DNA of 37,461 nt from Hymenobacter ruricola (lineage in GTDB: Bacteria; Bacteroidota; Bacteroidia; Cytophagales; Hymenobacteraceae): NCBI RefSeq assembly GCF_015694525.1, contig NZ_JADQDM010000027.1, forward strand, positions 1 through 37,461, read 5' to 3'. A model generated the notes under the pieces. That model did not search any database. It had not been told where the DNA came from and saw only the letters and a list, made by a program, of their open reading frames with translations. Of this stretch, positions 24,985-32,245 are shown one piece after another. Each line of letters opens with the position of its first letter. Position 1 is the first letter of the stretch. A program made the translations under genes and the position numbers.

Positions 24985-25794
24985 ATGCCTACTTCCACGG
25001 TACTCATCACGGGCGGCACCTCCGGCATTGGCCGGGCCTGCGCCCTGGCTTTTGGCCGCGCCGGCTACCAGGTGGCCATCACGGGCCGCGACGAAACCAA
25101 GCTCGCCGACACTGCCCAGGCCCTGGCCGCAGCCGGCATCGCCCACCTTACCATTCGGGCTGATGTGGGCGACGAAGCCGCCGCCGCCCGCGCCGTCCAG
25201 GAAACCGTGGCCCGTTTCGGCGGCCTCGACGTGCTGCTCAACAACGCTGGCATCAGCATGCGCGCCCGGTTTCAGGACGCCGAGCTGGATGTCATAAAGC
25301 GGCTGATGCAAACCAACTTTTTTGGCACGGTCTTCAGCACCAAGTTTGCGCTGCCGCATTTGCTTCAGCGCAAGGGCACCATCGTGGGCATCAGCAGCAT
25401 CGCGGGCTACCGGGGCTTGCCGGGGCGCACGGGCTACTCGGCCTCCAAGTTTGCCATGAATGGCTTCCTCGAAGCCCTGCGCACCGAGCTGCTCGACCAG
25501 GGCGTGAACGTGCTCACGGCCGCGCCCGGCTTCACGGCTTCCAACATCCGCCAGACGGCGCTGGCCGCCGATGGCTCGGCCCAGGGCGAAAGCCCGCGCG
25601 ACGAAGGCGCCATGATGAGCAGCGAAGCCGTGGCCGCCGAAATCCTGCGGGCCGTGCAGCAGCGCAAGCGCACCATCGTGCTCACGGGCCAGGGCAAGCT
25701 GGTGGTGTTTCTGAACAAGTGGCTGCCCGGCCTGAGCGACAAGCTGGTGCTAAACCACTTCCGGAAAGAGGAAAAGGGCGTGGACGTGGGGTAA
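24985..25794 (+). CDS. SDR-family NAD(P)-dependent oxidoreductase
   Basis: A 269-residue classical short-chain dehydrogenase/reductase. The cofactor loop TGGTSGIG is at residues 9-16, the NNAG motif near 90-93, the catalytic Ser in ISSIAG near 138, and YSASK (catalytic Tyr and Lys) near 152-156. Arg/Asp residues after the second strand (TGRDETKL) suggest NADP preference, as an inference. The C-terminal helix region LVVFLNKWLPGLSDKLVLNHFRKEE resembles membrane-associated DltE/SadH-like members that reduce lipid or ketone substrates, but the substrate cannot be fixed. Single gene with its own promoter; it converges on the subtilase gene across an F1 palindrome. Confidence 0.9.
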   Translation: MPTSTVLITGGTSGIGRACALAFGRAGYQVAITGRDETKLADTAQALAAAGIAHLTIRADVGDEAAAARAVQETVARFGGLDVLLNNAGISMRARFQDAELDVIKRLMQTNFFGTVFSTKFALPHLLQRKGTIVGISSIAGYRGLPGRTGYSASKFAMNGFLEALRTELLDQGVNVLTAAPGFTASNIRQTALAADGSAQGESPRDEGAMMSSEAVAAEILRAVQQRKRTIVLTGQGKLVVFLNKWLPGLSDKLVLNHFRKEEKGVDVG

Positions 25795-25818
25795 ATCCAG
25801 TGCAAGCTGGAGAAAAAA

Positions 25819-25915
25819 AGAACGTCATGCTGAGCTTGTCGAAGCATCTCTACCGCAACAGTAACTGAATTACTTGTGCGGTAGAGATGCTTCGACAAGC
25901 TCAGCATGACGTTCT
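25819..25915. repeat. Long inverted repeat, family F1 (GTCATGCTGAGC type), 39-bp arms
   Basis: Arms 25819-25857 and 25877-25915 are perfect inverted copies around a 19-base AT-rich loop (ACAGTAACTGAATTACTTG). It sits between the convergent SDR and subtilase genes, 24 bp after one stop and 27 bp before the other. Confidence 0.9.
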
Positions 25916-25942
25916 GCTATTTCAGCACACGCTTCTTGCTTG

Positions 25943-27667
25943 TTACAGCGCCGCTTTCTGCGCCAGCTTCACGGCTTCGTACATGTCCACCACGCCGCCC
26001 GTCACGGAGAGCGTGCTGAAATCGGCCTTTTTCTCGGTGCCGGGCACCTGAACCTGGGTGTGGTGCACCTGCGCCGACTGCATGATGATGCGCTTCAGCT
26101 CCGGGGCGGTGAGCTTGGGGAAGTAGGACTTGAGCACCGCCGCCACGCCGGCCGTCACGGGCGAGGCCATGCTGGTGCCGCTTTCGTTGCCGAAGGTGCT
26201 GCCAGGCAGGGTGCTGAAAATGCCCACGCCGGGTGCAAACACGTCCACCGCCTTCTTGCTGTAGTTGGAGAAATCGGCGGGCAGGCTGGCGTTGTCCTTC
26301 GGGCCGGAGGCGCCCACGGTGAGCAGGTTGGGCACCGGCGCGTTGTTCATATAGAACGAGGCCGGGTAGTTGTCGCTCACGTCGAGGTTGTGGTTTTCGT
26401 TGCCGGCGGCGTGCACCAGCAGCACGTTTTTGGTGGCGGCGTACTTGAAGGCGGCTTCCACGGCCGGGCGCTGGGGCGAGAATTCCTTGCCGAAGCTCAT
26501 GTTGATGATGCTGGCGCCGTTGTCCACGGCGTAGCGAATGGCGTTGGCGATGTCCTTGTCGCGCTCGTCGCCGTCGGGCACGGCCCGCACCATCATGATG
26601 CGCACCGGGGCGGGGGCCAGGCCCTGCACGCCGAGGTTGTTGTCGCGCACGGCCGCGATGATGCCCGAGACGTGGGTGCCGTGCATGGGGTCGGGCCCGT
26701 GGAGGTCGTTGTTGCCGTAATAGCGCTGGGTCACATCAGCGGGGTTGTCCTTGATGATGTCGGCGCGCGGGTTGAAGTCCAGGTTGAGCGAGTTGTCCAG
26801 CATGCTGCGCTCCTGTTTGGAGGCGGCGTCCAACTCCTTGAGCAGGGCGTCGGCGTCGGAGGCGCCGGTCTGGCGCATCATTTCCAGCATGCCGCCCACG
26901 GCGCGCTTCAGGTTGGGGTCGTCCGTGTTGGCGTTTTTGAGGGCGGTGGTGTCCAGCTTCTCCACGTTCAGGGCCTGCTTCATGTTGCCCACCATCTGGG
27001 TGAGGGGGCCGGCCATGCTTTCGACCTGGCCGGCGCGCTCGGTTTCTTCGGCCAGGCGGGCTTTGTAGGCCTTTTCGGCTTTCTGGTACAGGGCGTAGTC
27101 GGCTTTTTCGGTGGGCTTCACGGTGGCGGCCGTTTTGCCCTTGAAGCGCTTGCGGCCGGCGGCCACGATGCGCGTCACCTCCAGGGTTTCGGCGTTCACG
27201 TTGCGGCCGTCGGGGCCGCCGAGGAAGTTCCAGCCGTGCACGTCGTCCACGTAGCCGTTCTTGTCGTCGTCGATGCCGTTGCCGGGAATTTCTTTCGCAT
27301 TAGTCCACAGCACGGGCTTCAAATCGACGTGGGCCGTGTCGATGCCCGAGTCGATGACGGCCACCACCACGGGCGTCGGGGTCAGGGATTTCAGCAGCTC
27401 CGCGTAGGTGCGGGTGGCGCCCACGCCGGGCACCTTGTCGAGCTGCGGGTCTTTGAGGTACCACTGGGCCGCGCTCTGGTCGCCGAGGGGGGCGGGCTTG
27501 GGCGCGGGGGCCGGGGTTTCGGGCACCACGGGCACCGGGGCGGTGGGCACGCTCACGGCCGCAGAGGCGGCGGCGGGGGTGCTGGCCTGGGGCCGGCGGG
27601 CACAAGCGGAAAGAAGCGTAGCGGCCAGCAGCACAGGCAGCGAGACGCGGGGGAAAGTAACCGTCAT
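25943..27667 (-). CDS. Subtilisin-like (S8) serine protease lipoprotein
   Basis: A 574-residue exported protease. The start at 27667 gives a signal MTVTFPRVSLPVLLAATLLSAC with lipobox L-S-A-C (Cys 22), so it should be anchored in the envelope facing outward. A Pro/Ala-rich linker (30-60) follows. The catalytic triad is Asp 106 (AVIDSGID), His 329 (HGTHVSG) and Ser 499 (GTSMASP), with the oxyanion Asn in HAAGNE near 422. About 220 residues separate Asp and His, much longer than the 30-odd of subtilisin; that part is charged and helical (EKAYKARLAEETERAGQ). No sorting domain is seen. The open frame further upstream overlaps the divergent DUF3667 gene and lacks a signal. Confidence 0.92.
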   Translation of the reverse strand: MTVTFPRVSLPVLLAATLLSACARRPQASTPAAASAAVSVPTAPVPVVPETPAPAPKPAPLGDQSAAQWYLKDPQLDKVPGVGATRTYAELLKSLTPTPVVVAVIDSGIDTAHVDLKPVLWTNAKEIPGNGIDDDKNGYVDDVHGWNFLGGPDGRNVNAETLEVTRIVAAGRKRFKGKTAATVKPTEKADYALYQKAEKAYKARLAEETERAGQVESMAGPLTQMVGNMKQALNVEKLDTTALKNANTDDPNLKRAVGGMLEMMRQTGASDADALLKELDAASKQERSMLDNSLNLDFNPRADIIKDNPADVTQRYYGNNDLHGPDPMHGTHVSGIIAAVRDNNLGVQGLAPAPVRIMMVRAVPDGDERDKDIANAIRYAVDNGASIINMSFGKEFSPQRPAVEAAFKYAATKNVLLVHAAGNENHNLDVSDNYPASFYMNNAPVPNLLTVGASGPKDNASLPADFSNYSKKAVDVFAPGVGIFSTLPGSTFGNESGTSMASPVTAGVAAVLKSYFPKLTAPELKRIIMQSAQVHHTQVQVPGTEKKADFSTLSVTGGVVDMYEAVKLAQKAAL

Positions 27668-27675
27668 AAAACAAG

Positions 27676-27700
27676 AAAAAGGCCGCAGGGAGGGGCGGCC
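27676..27700 (-). promoter_or_regulatory. Terminator-like hairpin in the leader of the S8 protease gene
   Basis: On the minus strand GGCCGC-ccctccct-GCGGCC is followed at once by TTTTTCTTG, ending 8 bp before the ATG. A near-consensus -7 box (TTTCTTTG, 27708-27715) lies just upstream. No gene on this strand precedes it, so it is either a leader attenuator or a chance stem. Confidence 0.4.
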
Positions 27701-27821
27701 GGTGTGGCAAAGAAACCAAGAAAACGGCCAACGAAGTTCAGCCCAGGCAAAGACGTGCCCCGGCCGGCCAATGTTGCGCCCCGGGCGCGCCACTTCGGGG
27801 CGCGGCGCTTTATTTGTGCCC

Positions 27822-28619
27822 ATGACCACCGCCGACGCTTCCGCCGCCCCCGGCGCCCCGTGCCGCAACTGCGGCCACGCCCTGGCCCCGCCCGGCTGCT
27901 TTTGCCCCCAATGCGGGCAGGCGCCGGCCCACCGCCTCAGCACGGCCCACGTGCTGCACGAGGCGCTGCACGTGTTCACCCACGCCGACAAGGGCATCTT
28001 CGCCTTCGTGCCGCTGGTGCTGCGGCGGCCCGGCCGGCTGGTGGCCGACTACCTGGCCGGCCGCCGCAAGCGCCATTTCAACCCCTTTCAGTTCCTGCTG
28101 CTGGCCGTGGGCCTGGCCACGGTGCTGGGCGTGAAGCTGCACTACTACGAGGGCGTGGGCCACGGCGTGGTGGCCCAGATGCAGCGCCACGGCACCCTGA
28201 GCGCCGCCCAGCTACTGCGCGTGGAGGGCTATTTCCACGCCATTGGGGCGTTTTTCAACGTGTGGTGGCTGGTGTTGCTGCCCTTGCAGGCGCTCTTCAC
28301 CTGGGCTGTGTACCGGAGGCGCGGGCTCAACTACGCCGAGGCCGTGCTGGTGCAGGTGGTGGCGGGCTGCGCCTTTCAGCTCTACTTGTTGGTGCTGCTG
28401 CCCGTTATCAGCCTGCTGGGCGTGCGGCAGGCGGGGCTGAGCTCGGCCGCGCTGCAAGCCGTGGTCCTCATCACCTACCTCACCCTCATCGGGCGGCAGG
28501 GCCTGGGGCTGGGGTGGGCCGGGGCGCTGGGCCGGGCCGTGCTGGCGGGCGTGCTGGCGGGCCTGCTCAGCTACGCGCTGAACTACGCCGCCTTCAACGG
28601 CTACGTGTTTCACGGCTGA
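27822..28619 (+). CDS. DUF3667 membrane protein with zinc-ribbon start
   Basis: A 265-residue membrane protein. The N-terminus has a zinc-ribbon with two CxxC pairs, CRNCGHALAPPGCFCPQCG (residues 14-32), followed by the DUF3667 signature FTHADKGIFAFVPLVLRRPG...YLAGRRKRHFNPFQFLLLAVG (about 51-98). Five or so hydrophobic helices follow (near 88-103, 147-165, 178-203, 209-228, 236-258). The family is common in Bacteroidota and has no established function. It is divergent from the S8 protease gene and its last codons overlap by 10 bp the end of the convergent gene at 28610. Confidence 0.85.
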   Translation: MTTADASAAPGAPCRNCGHALAPPGCFCPQCGQAPAHRLSTAHVLHEALHVFTHADKGIFAFVPLVLRRPGRLVADYLAGRRKRHFNPFQFLLLAVGLATVLGVKLHYYEGVGHGVVAQMQRHGTLSAAQLLRVEGYFHAIGAFFNVWWLVLLPLQALFTWAVYRRRGLNYAEAVLVQVVAGCAFQLYLLVLLPVISLLGVRQAGLSSAALQAVVLITYLTLIGRQGLGLGWAGALGRAVLAGVLAGLLSYALNYAAFNGYVFHG

Positions 28620-28999
28620 GGCGGCCCCAGCACCACTAGCAGCAGGGCATCTTCGGTGGCGCGGGTGAGGCGCCAGTAGCGGTAGAGGCCGCGGTACTCC
28701 CAGTCGAGCAGGTCGAAGTCCCGGCCCAGGCGCACGGCCACCCGGGCCGCCGCGCGGGGCGGCAGTCCCGCCGCCTCGCCTAGCTCGCCGGTGGTGCGCT
28801 CGGGATGCTGCATCAGGGCCAGCAGCATCCGGGTTTGGCGCAGGCGGCCGCGCTTGTCGCGCACCTTATGGGTTTTCAAGAGCCAGTCCTCGATGCGGGC
28901 CTGCACGGCGGCCGGCTCCTGGCTGAGCGGCGGCGGGGGCGGCGGGTTGTCGCGCTCGGCCACGCGGCGGGCGAAGGCTTCGGGAAGGGACTCAGGCAT
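28610..28999 (-). CDS. Small winged-helix-like protein of unknown function
   Basis: A 129-residue cytoplasmic protein. After a Pro-rich stretch (NPPPPPPLSQEP, about 18-29), residues 30-120 look like a winged helix: basic helix IEDWLLKTHKVRDKRGRLRQ, helix RMLLALMQHPERTTGELG, recognition-like helix LPPRAAARVAVRLGRDF, and a wing LDWEYRGLYRYWRLT. This suggests DNA or RNA binding, by inference; I know no named family. The start at 28999 was chosen over 29041 because a consensus -7 element (29039-29046) overlaps the latter. A 21-bp tandem array begins 10 bp upstream of that element. Confidence 0.65.
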   Translation of the reverse strand: MPESLPEAFARRVAERDNPPPPPPLSQEPAAVQARIEDWLLKTHKVRDKRGRLRQTRMLLALMQHPERTTGELGEAAGLPPRAAARVAVRLGRDFDLLDWEYRGLYRYWRLTRATEDALLLVVLGPPQP

Positions 29000-29038
29000 A
29001 AAAAAAGGGAACGGTGGGCTGAAATGAGAGGCAGCGGG

Positions 29039-29046
29039 CAAACTTA
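29039..29046 (-). promoter_or_regulatory. -7 element TAAGTTTG for the winged-helix-like gene
   Basis: Perfect TAnnTTTG match followed by CC, 39 bp upstream of the ATG at 28999. The -33 region falls inside the first units of the adjoining 21-bp array. Confidence 0.65.
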
Positions 29047-29055
29047 CTCCAAGGC

Positions 29056-29260
29056 CTGGCTAATTTACAGCAATACCTGGCTAACTAACCGCAACACGTG
29101 GCTAACTAACCGCAAGACCCGGCTAACTAACCGCAAAGTCTGGTTATATAACCGGAATAGCTGGCTAAATTATCGAATTATCTGTCTAACTAACCGCAAG
29201 ACATGGCTGATTAGCCACAACCTCTGGCTAATTACTCATAAGCTCTGGCTGACTTGCCAC
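29056..29260. repeat. Tandem array of 21-bp units, 9 full copies plus one partial
   Basis: Nine contiguous 21-bp units with consensus CTGGCTAACTAACCGCAAGAC run to 29244, then a partial tenth. In the plus-strand frame that also contains the PIG-L gene they read as the heptapeptide WLTNRKT with conservative variation; other frames meet stops. The array is unrelated in sequence to the one at 15903 but has the same period. Its left end abuts the promoter of the winged-helix-like gene. Confidence 0.92.
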
Positions 29261-29284
29261 TTGCTCCTTTACACCCAACCCACC

Positions 29285-29419
29285 GCTGGCGCGCGTCTCC
29301 GACGCGTGCCGACTGGCGTCGAGCCTCTGGCTCGGGCATTGAGCAACGGTCCCGGACAAAACAACGGCTCGGGCCAGAGGCTCGACGCCAGTCGGCACGC
29401 GTCGGAGACGCGCGCCAGC
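29285..29419. repeat. Very long inverted repeat (family F6), 47-bp arms
   Basis: Arms 29285-29331 and 29373-29419 are perfect inverted copies with a 41-base loop. Each arm itself contains small palindromes (CGCGTC-tcc-GACGCG, GAGCC-tct-GGCTC). It lies between the 21-bp array and the PIG-L gene start at 29474. Confidence 0.9.
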
Positions 29420-29473
29420 AACGGGAGGGCCCGCGCCGTAATAACTTCACGCCCCCATTCCGGTTTCTCGCCC

Positions 29474-32137
29474 ATGCTCCGACACCTCCGCCCGCTGCTC
29501 GCGGCCCTGCTGCTGCTTACTGGTAACTGCTCACTGCTCACTGAAGCGCAAGCGCAAACGCCCAAAACCTACACTTCCTCCGAAATCCTGCTGGGGCTGA
29601 AGAAGCTCAACGTCCTCGGCTCGGTGATGTACCTGGCCGCCCACCCCGACGACGAAAACACCCGCCTCATTGCCTACCTGGCCAACGAGCGCCTGCTCGA
29701 AACCAGCTACCTGAGCTGCACCCGCGGCGACGGCGGCCAGAACCTCATCGGCCCCGAGCTGCGCGAAGGCCTCGGCGTGATTCGCACGCAGGAGCTGCTG
29801 GCGGCCCGGCGCCTCGACGGCGGCCGGCAGTTCTTCACCCGCGCCAACGACTTCGGCTTCTCCAAAACGTCCGACGAAACCTTTCGCATCTGGGACAAGG
29901 AGCAGGTACTCGCCGACATGGTGTGGGTCATCCGCCAGCGCCGGCCCGACGTGCTCATCACCCGCTTCCCGCCCGATGCCCGCGCCGGCCACGGCCACCA
30001 CCAGGCCAGCGCCATCCTCGCCGCCGAAGCCTTCGACGCCGCCGGCGACCCCAAGCGCTTCCCCGAGCAGCTGCAATACGTGCAAGCCTGGCAGCCCAAG
30101 CGCCTGCTCTGGAACACCGGCAGCTTCTTCGTGAAGCCCGGCGAAAACATGGACGGCTACCTCCGGCTCGACGCGGGCGGCTACAACCCCCTGCTGGGCC
30201 AGAGCTACGGCGAAATCGCGGCCCGCAGCCGCAGCAACCACCGCAGCCAGGGCTTCGGCTCGGCCGCCCAGCGGGGCGAGGCGCTGGAGTATTTCCAGCC
30301 CGTGAAAGGCTCCACAGCCACCAAAGACCTGTTCGAAGGCGTGGACCAGACCTGGAACCGCATTGGCCCAGGTGGTGCAACAATCGGCAAGCTCATCGAG
30401 GAGGTGATTAAGAAGTACGACCCGAGCAACCCCAGCGCCAGCGTGGCGGGGCTGGAATCTCTACAATCAGCATTTATTAGTATCACGTCCACAAGGGGCG
30501 GATTTGACGGGATACCTTTTCAGGATTTAGATACTCCTGACCGGATGGAGCTTTTTTGGTGGAAGGCTAAAAAGGAGCACGAGTTAGCTGAGTTAATACA
30601 AGCTTGCCAGGGAGTGTATGTGGAAGCAACTACGTCAGTTGCGTCTGTCGTGCCTGGTCAACGCCTAACGGTTGATTTTGAAGTAGCAAACCGCTCTCGA
30701 AACACATTTTCCTTTTTCGGTGCAGGGCCAGTATTTGTTGATAAAGACAGTGCTGGGGTTGCGGCGCATCCTTTACAGCCAGGGGAAGTGGTCAAGTTTA
30801 AGCGCACAGTAGTAATAGATAAGAATGTTTTGCCTTCCCAGCCCTATTGGCTTCAATTGCCGAGTAGCAAGGGTATGTATACCATCCCCGAAAAGATTTT
30901 AATATCGCAACAAGCGAGAGAATCTGGGCCAAGAGCTCTTATTGGAGAAGCTGATTGGGGAGATGCAAGCAAAAATGAACTGAGCCGTCAGGAATTAATA
31001 GGACGTCCCGAGAATCAAAGCGCCGTGCCCGTTTTCTTCATCGGTGGCAATTGGCTGAGTATAAAAGGTGTTCAATACAAGCACACCGACCCCGTGCTGG
31101 GCGAATTATACCAGCCGCTGGCCGTGGTGCCTGCGGTGATGGTGAACCTGCCGCCCGCCCGTTCCTACGTCTTCGCCGATGCCCAGCCCAAGACGGTGCC
31201 CGTCACGCTGCGCGCCGGGCGCGCCGGGGTGAGCGGCCGCCTGGCCCTGGCCCTGCCCGCCGGCTGGAAGTGCGAGCCCGCCACCGCCGACTTCGCCCTC
31301 GCCGCCAAAGACGAGGAGCTGACCGTGAACTTCCAGGTGCAGCCCCTGGCCGGCGCCGCGCCCGGCCGCGCCGAGCTGCGCGCCACCGCCACCGTGGCCG
31401 GCCAGGCCTACGCCCGCGGCATCCAGAAGATTGAGTACCCGCACATCCCCACGCAGTTTCTCTTCCCCGAAGCCGTGGCCCCGCTGGTGAAGCTCGACCT
31501 GAAGCGGCGCGGCCAGAACGTGGCCTACCTCATGGGCGCCGGCGACGAAGTGCCCGACGCCCTGCGCCAAATCGGCTACAACGTGACCCTGCTCGAACCC
31601 AAGGACCTCACCGCCGCCACCCTCAAGAAATTCGACGCCCTCGTGGTCGGCATCCGCGCCTACAACACCGTCGACCGCCTCAAAACCCAGCAGCCCGAAA
31701 TCCTCAAATACATCGAGCAGGGCGGCAACGTGGTGGTGCAATACGTGGTGAACCGCGGCACCGTAATGCCCGAAATCGGCCCCTACCCCATGACCATGTC
31801 CGCCGACCGCGTGACCGTGGAAGATGCCCCCGTGACCCTTACGAAGCACCAGCTGCTAGCTGCCCCCAATAAGATTACGGCCGAAGATTTCAAAGGCTGG
31901 GTGCAGGAGCAGGGTCTGTATTACCCCTCGAAATGGGACCCCAAGTACCAGACCGTCATTTCGAGCAGCGACCCCGGCGAAACCCCCAAGGAAAGCGCTA
32001 TTCTGGTGACGGACTACGGCAAGGGCCACTATATCTACACGGGCTTGTCGCTATTTCGGGAACTGCCGGCCGGCGTGCCGGGCGCCTACCGGATTATCAC
32101 GAACATGATTTCCTACGGGAAGGAAGTGGCGCAGTAG
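29474..32137 (+). CDS. PIG-L family deacetylase, exported
   Basis: An 887-residue protein with a signal peptide (MLRHLRPLLAALLLLTG, cleavage near QAQ at 27-29). The PIG-L/LmbE metal-binding motif AAHPDDEN is near residues 56-63, and the second ligand cluster GHGHHQAS near 173-180. The family removes acetyl groups from N-acetylglucosamine-type sugars. After the catalytic domain (to about 300) come beta-sandwich-like domains (NPQPLAGAAPGRAELRATA type) and a C-terminal glutamine-amidotransferase-like domain (DALVVGIRAYNT, KYIEQGGNVVVQY). The centre, about 30455-31085, differs sharply in base and codon use from both flanks although the frame is intact. The open frame continues upstream through the repeats, but the signal peptide fixes this start. 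Confidence 0.9.
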   Translation: MLRHLRPLLAALLLLTGNCSLLTEAQAQTPKTYTSSEILLGLKKLNVLGSVMYLAAHPDDENTRLIAYLANERLLETSYLSCTRGDGGQNLIGPELREGLGVIRTQELLAARRLDGGRQFFTRANDFGFSKTSDETFRIWDKEQVLADMVWVIRQRRPDVLITRFPPDARAGHGHHQASAILAAEAFDAAGDPKRFPEQLQYVQAWQPKRLLWNTGSFFVKPGENMDGYLRLDAGGYNPLLGQSYGEIAARSRSNHRSQGFGSAAQRGEALEYFQPVKGSTATKDLFEGVDQTWNRIGPGGATIGKLIEEVIKKYDPSNPSASVAGLESLQSAFISITSTRGGFDGIPFQDLDTPDRMELFWWKAKKEHELAELIQACQGVYVEATTSVASVVPGQRLTVDFEVANRSRNTFSFFGAGPVFVDKDSAGVAAHPLQPGEVVKFKRTVVIDKNVLPSQPYWLQLPSSKGMYTIPEKILISQQARESGPRALIGEADWGDASKNELSRQELIGRPENQSAVPVFFIGGNWLSIKGVQYKHTDPVLGELYQPLAVVPAVMVNLPPARSYVFADAQPKTVPVTLRAGRAGVSGRLALALPAGWKCEPATADFALAAKDEELTVNFQVQPLAGAAPGRAELRATATVAGQAYARGIQKIEYPHIPTQFLFPEAVAPLVKLDLKRRGQNVAYLMGAGDEVPDALRQIGYNVTLLEPKDLTAATLKKFDALVVGIRAYNTVDRLKTQQPEILKYIEQGGNVVVQYVVNRGTVMPEIGPYPMTMSADRVTVEDAPVTLTKHQLLAAPNKITAEDFKGWVQEQGLYYPSKWDPKYQTVISSSDPGETPKESAILVTDYGKGHYIYTGLSLFRELPAGVPGAYRIITNMISYGKEVAQ
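30455..31085 (+). other. AT-rich mosaic segment inside the PIG-L gene
   Basis: From about TGGAATCTCTACAATC to TTCAATACAAGCAC the third codon positions turn from almost always G/C to often A/T, with codons such as TTA, ATA, AGA-like and GTT that are rare on either side. The change is abrupt at both ends and the reading frame stays open. It encodes the linker after the catalytic domain and the first beta-sandwich region (about residues 328-537). Confidence 0.75.
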
Positions 32138-32142
32138 TGGAC

Positions 32143-32223
32143 TGTAGCGTGGACTCTGCGAGTCCGCGCCGGAACCGCGCCATTCCCGCTCCACACGCGC
32201 GGACTCGCAGAGTCCACGCTACA
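32143..32223. repeat. REP-like inverted pair, GTAG-headed (family F3)
   Basis: Arms 32143-32169 and 32197-32223 are perfect inverted copies. Each arm is T + GTAG + a hairpin (CGTGGACTC-tgc-GAGTCCGCG, one G-T pair). The GTAG head before a palindrome is the known mark of REP elements handled by RAYT transposases. It fills the gap between the PIG-L and aspartate kinase genes. Confidence 0.85.
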
Positions 32224-32245
32224 TCACGCCTTTCGTTTGCTCTAA

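Noticed and set aside
25940..28639. Plus-strand open frame of about 900 codons across the S8 protease and DUF3667 genes
   Set aside because: It has the low-complexity composition of an antisense frame and covers two genes with clear families, signal and catalytic motifs in other frames.
28805..29473. N-terminal extension of the PIG-L protein through the 21-bp array and the 47-bp-arm repeat
   Set aside because: A normal signal peptide begins at 29474, and would be useless in the middle of a longer protein. A separate peptide from the array remains possible and is listed as a finding.
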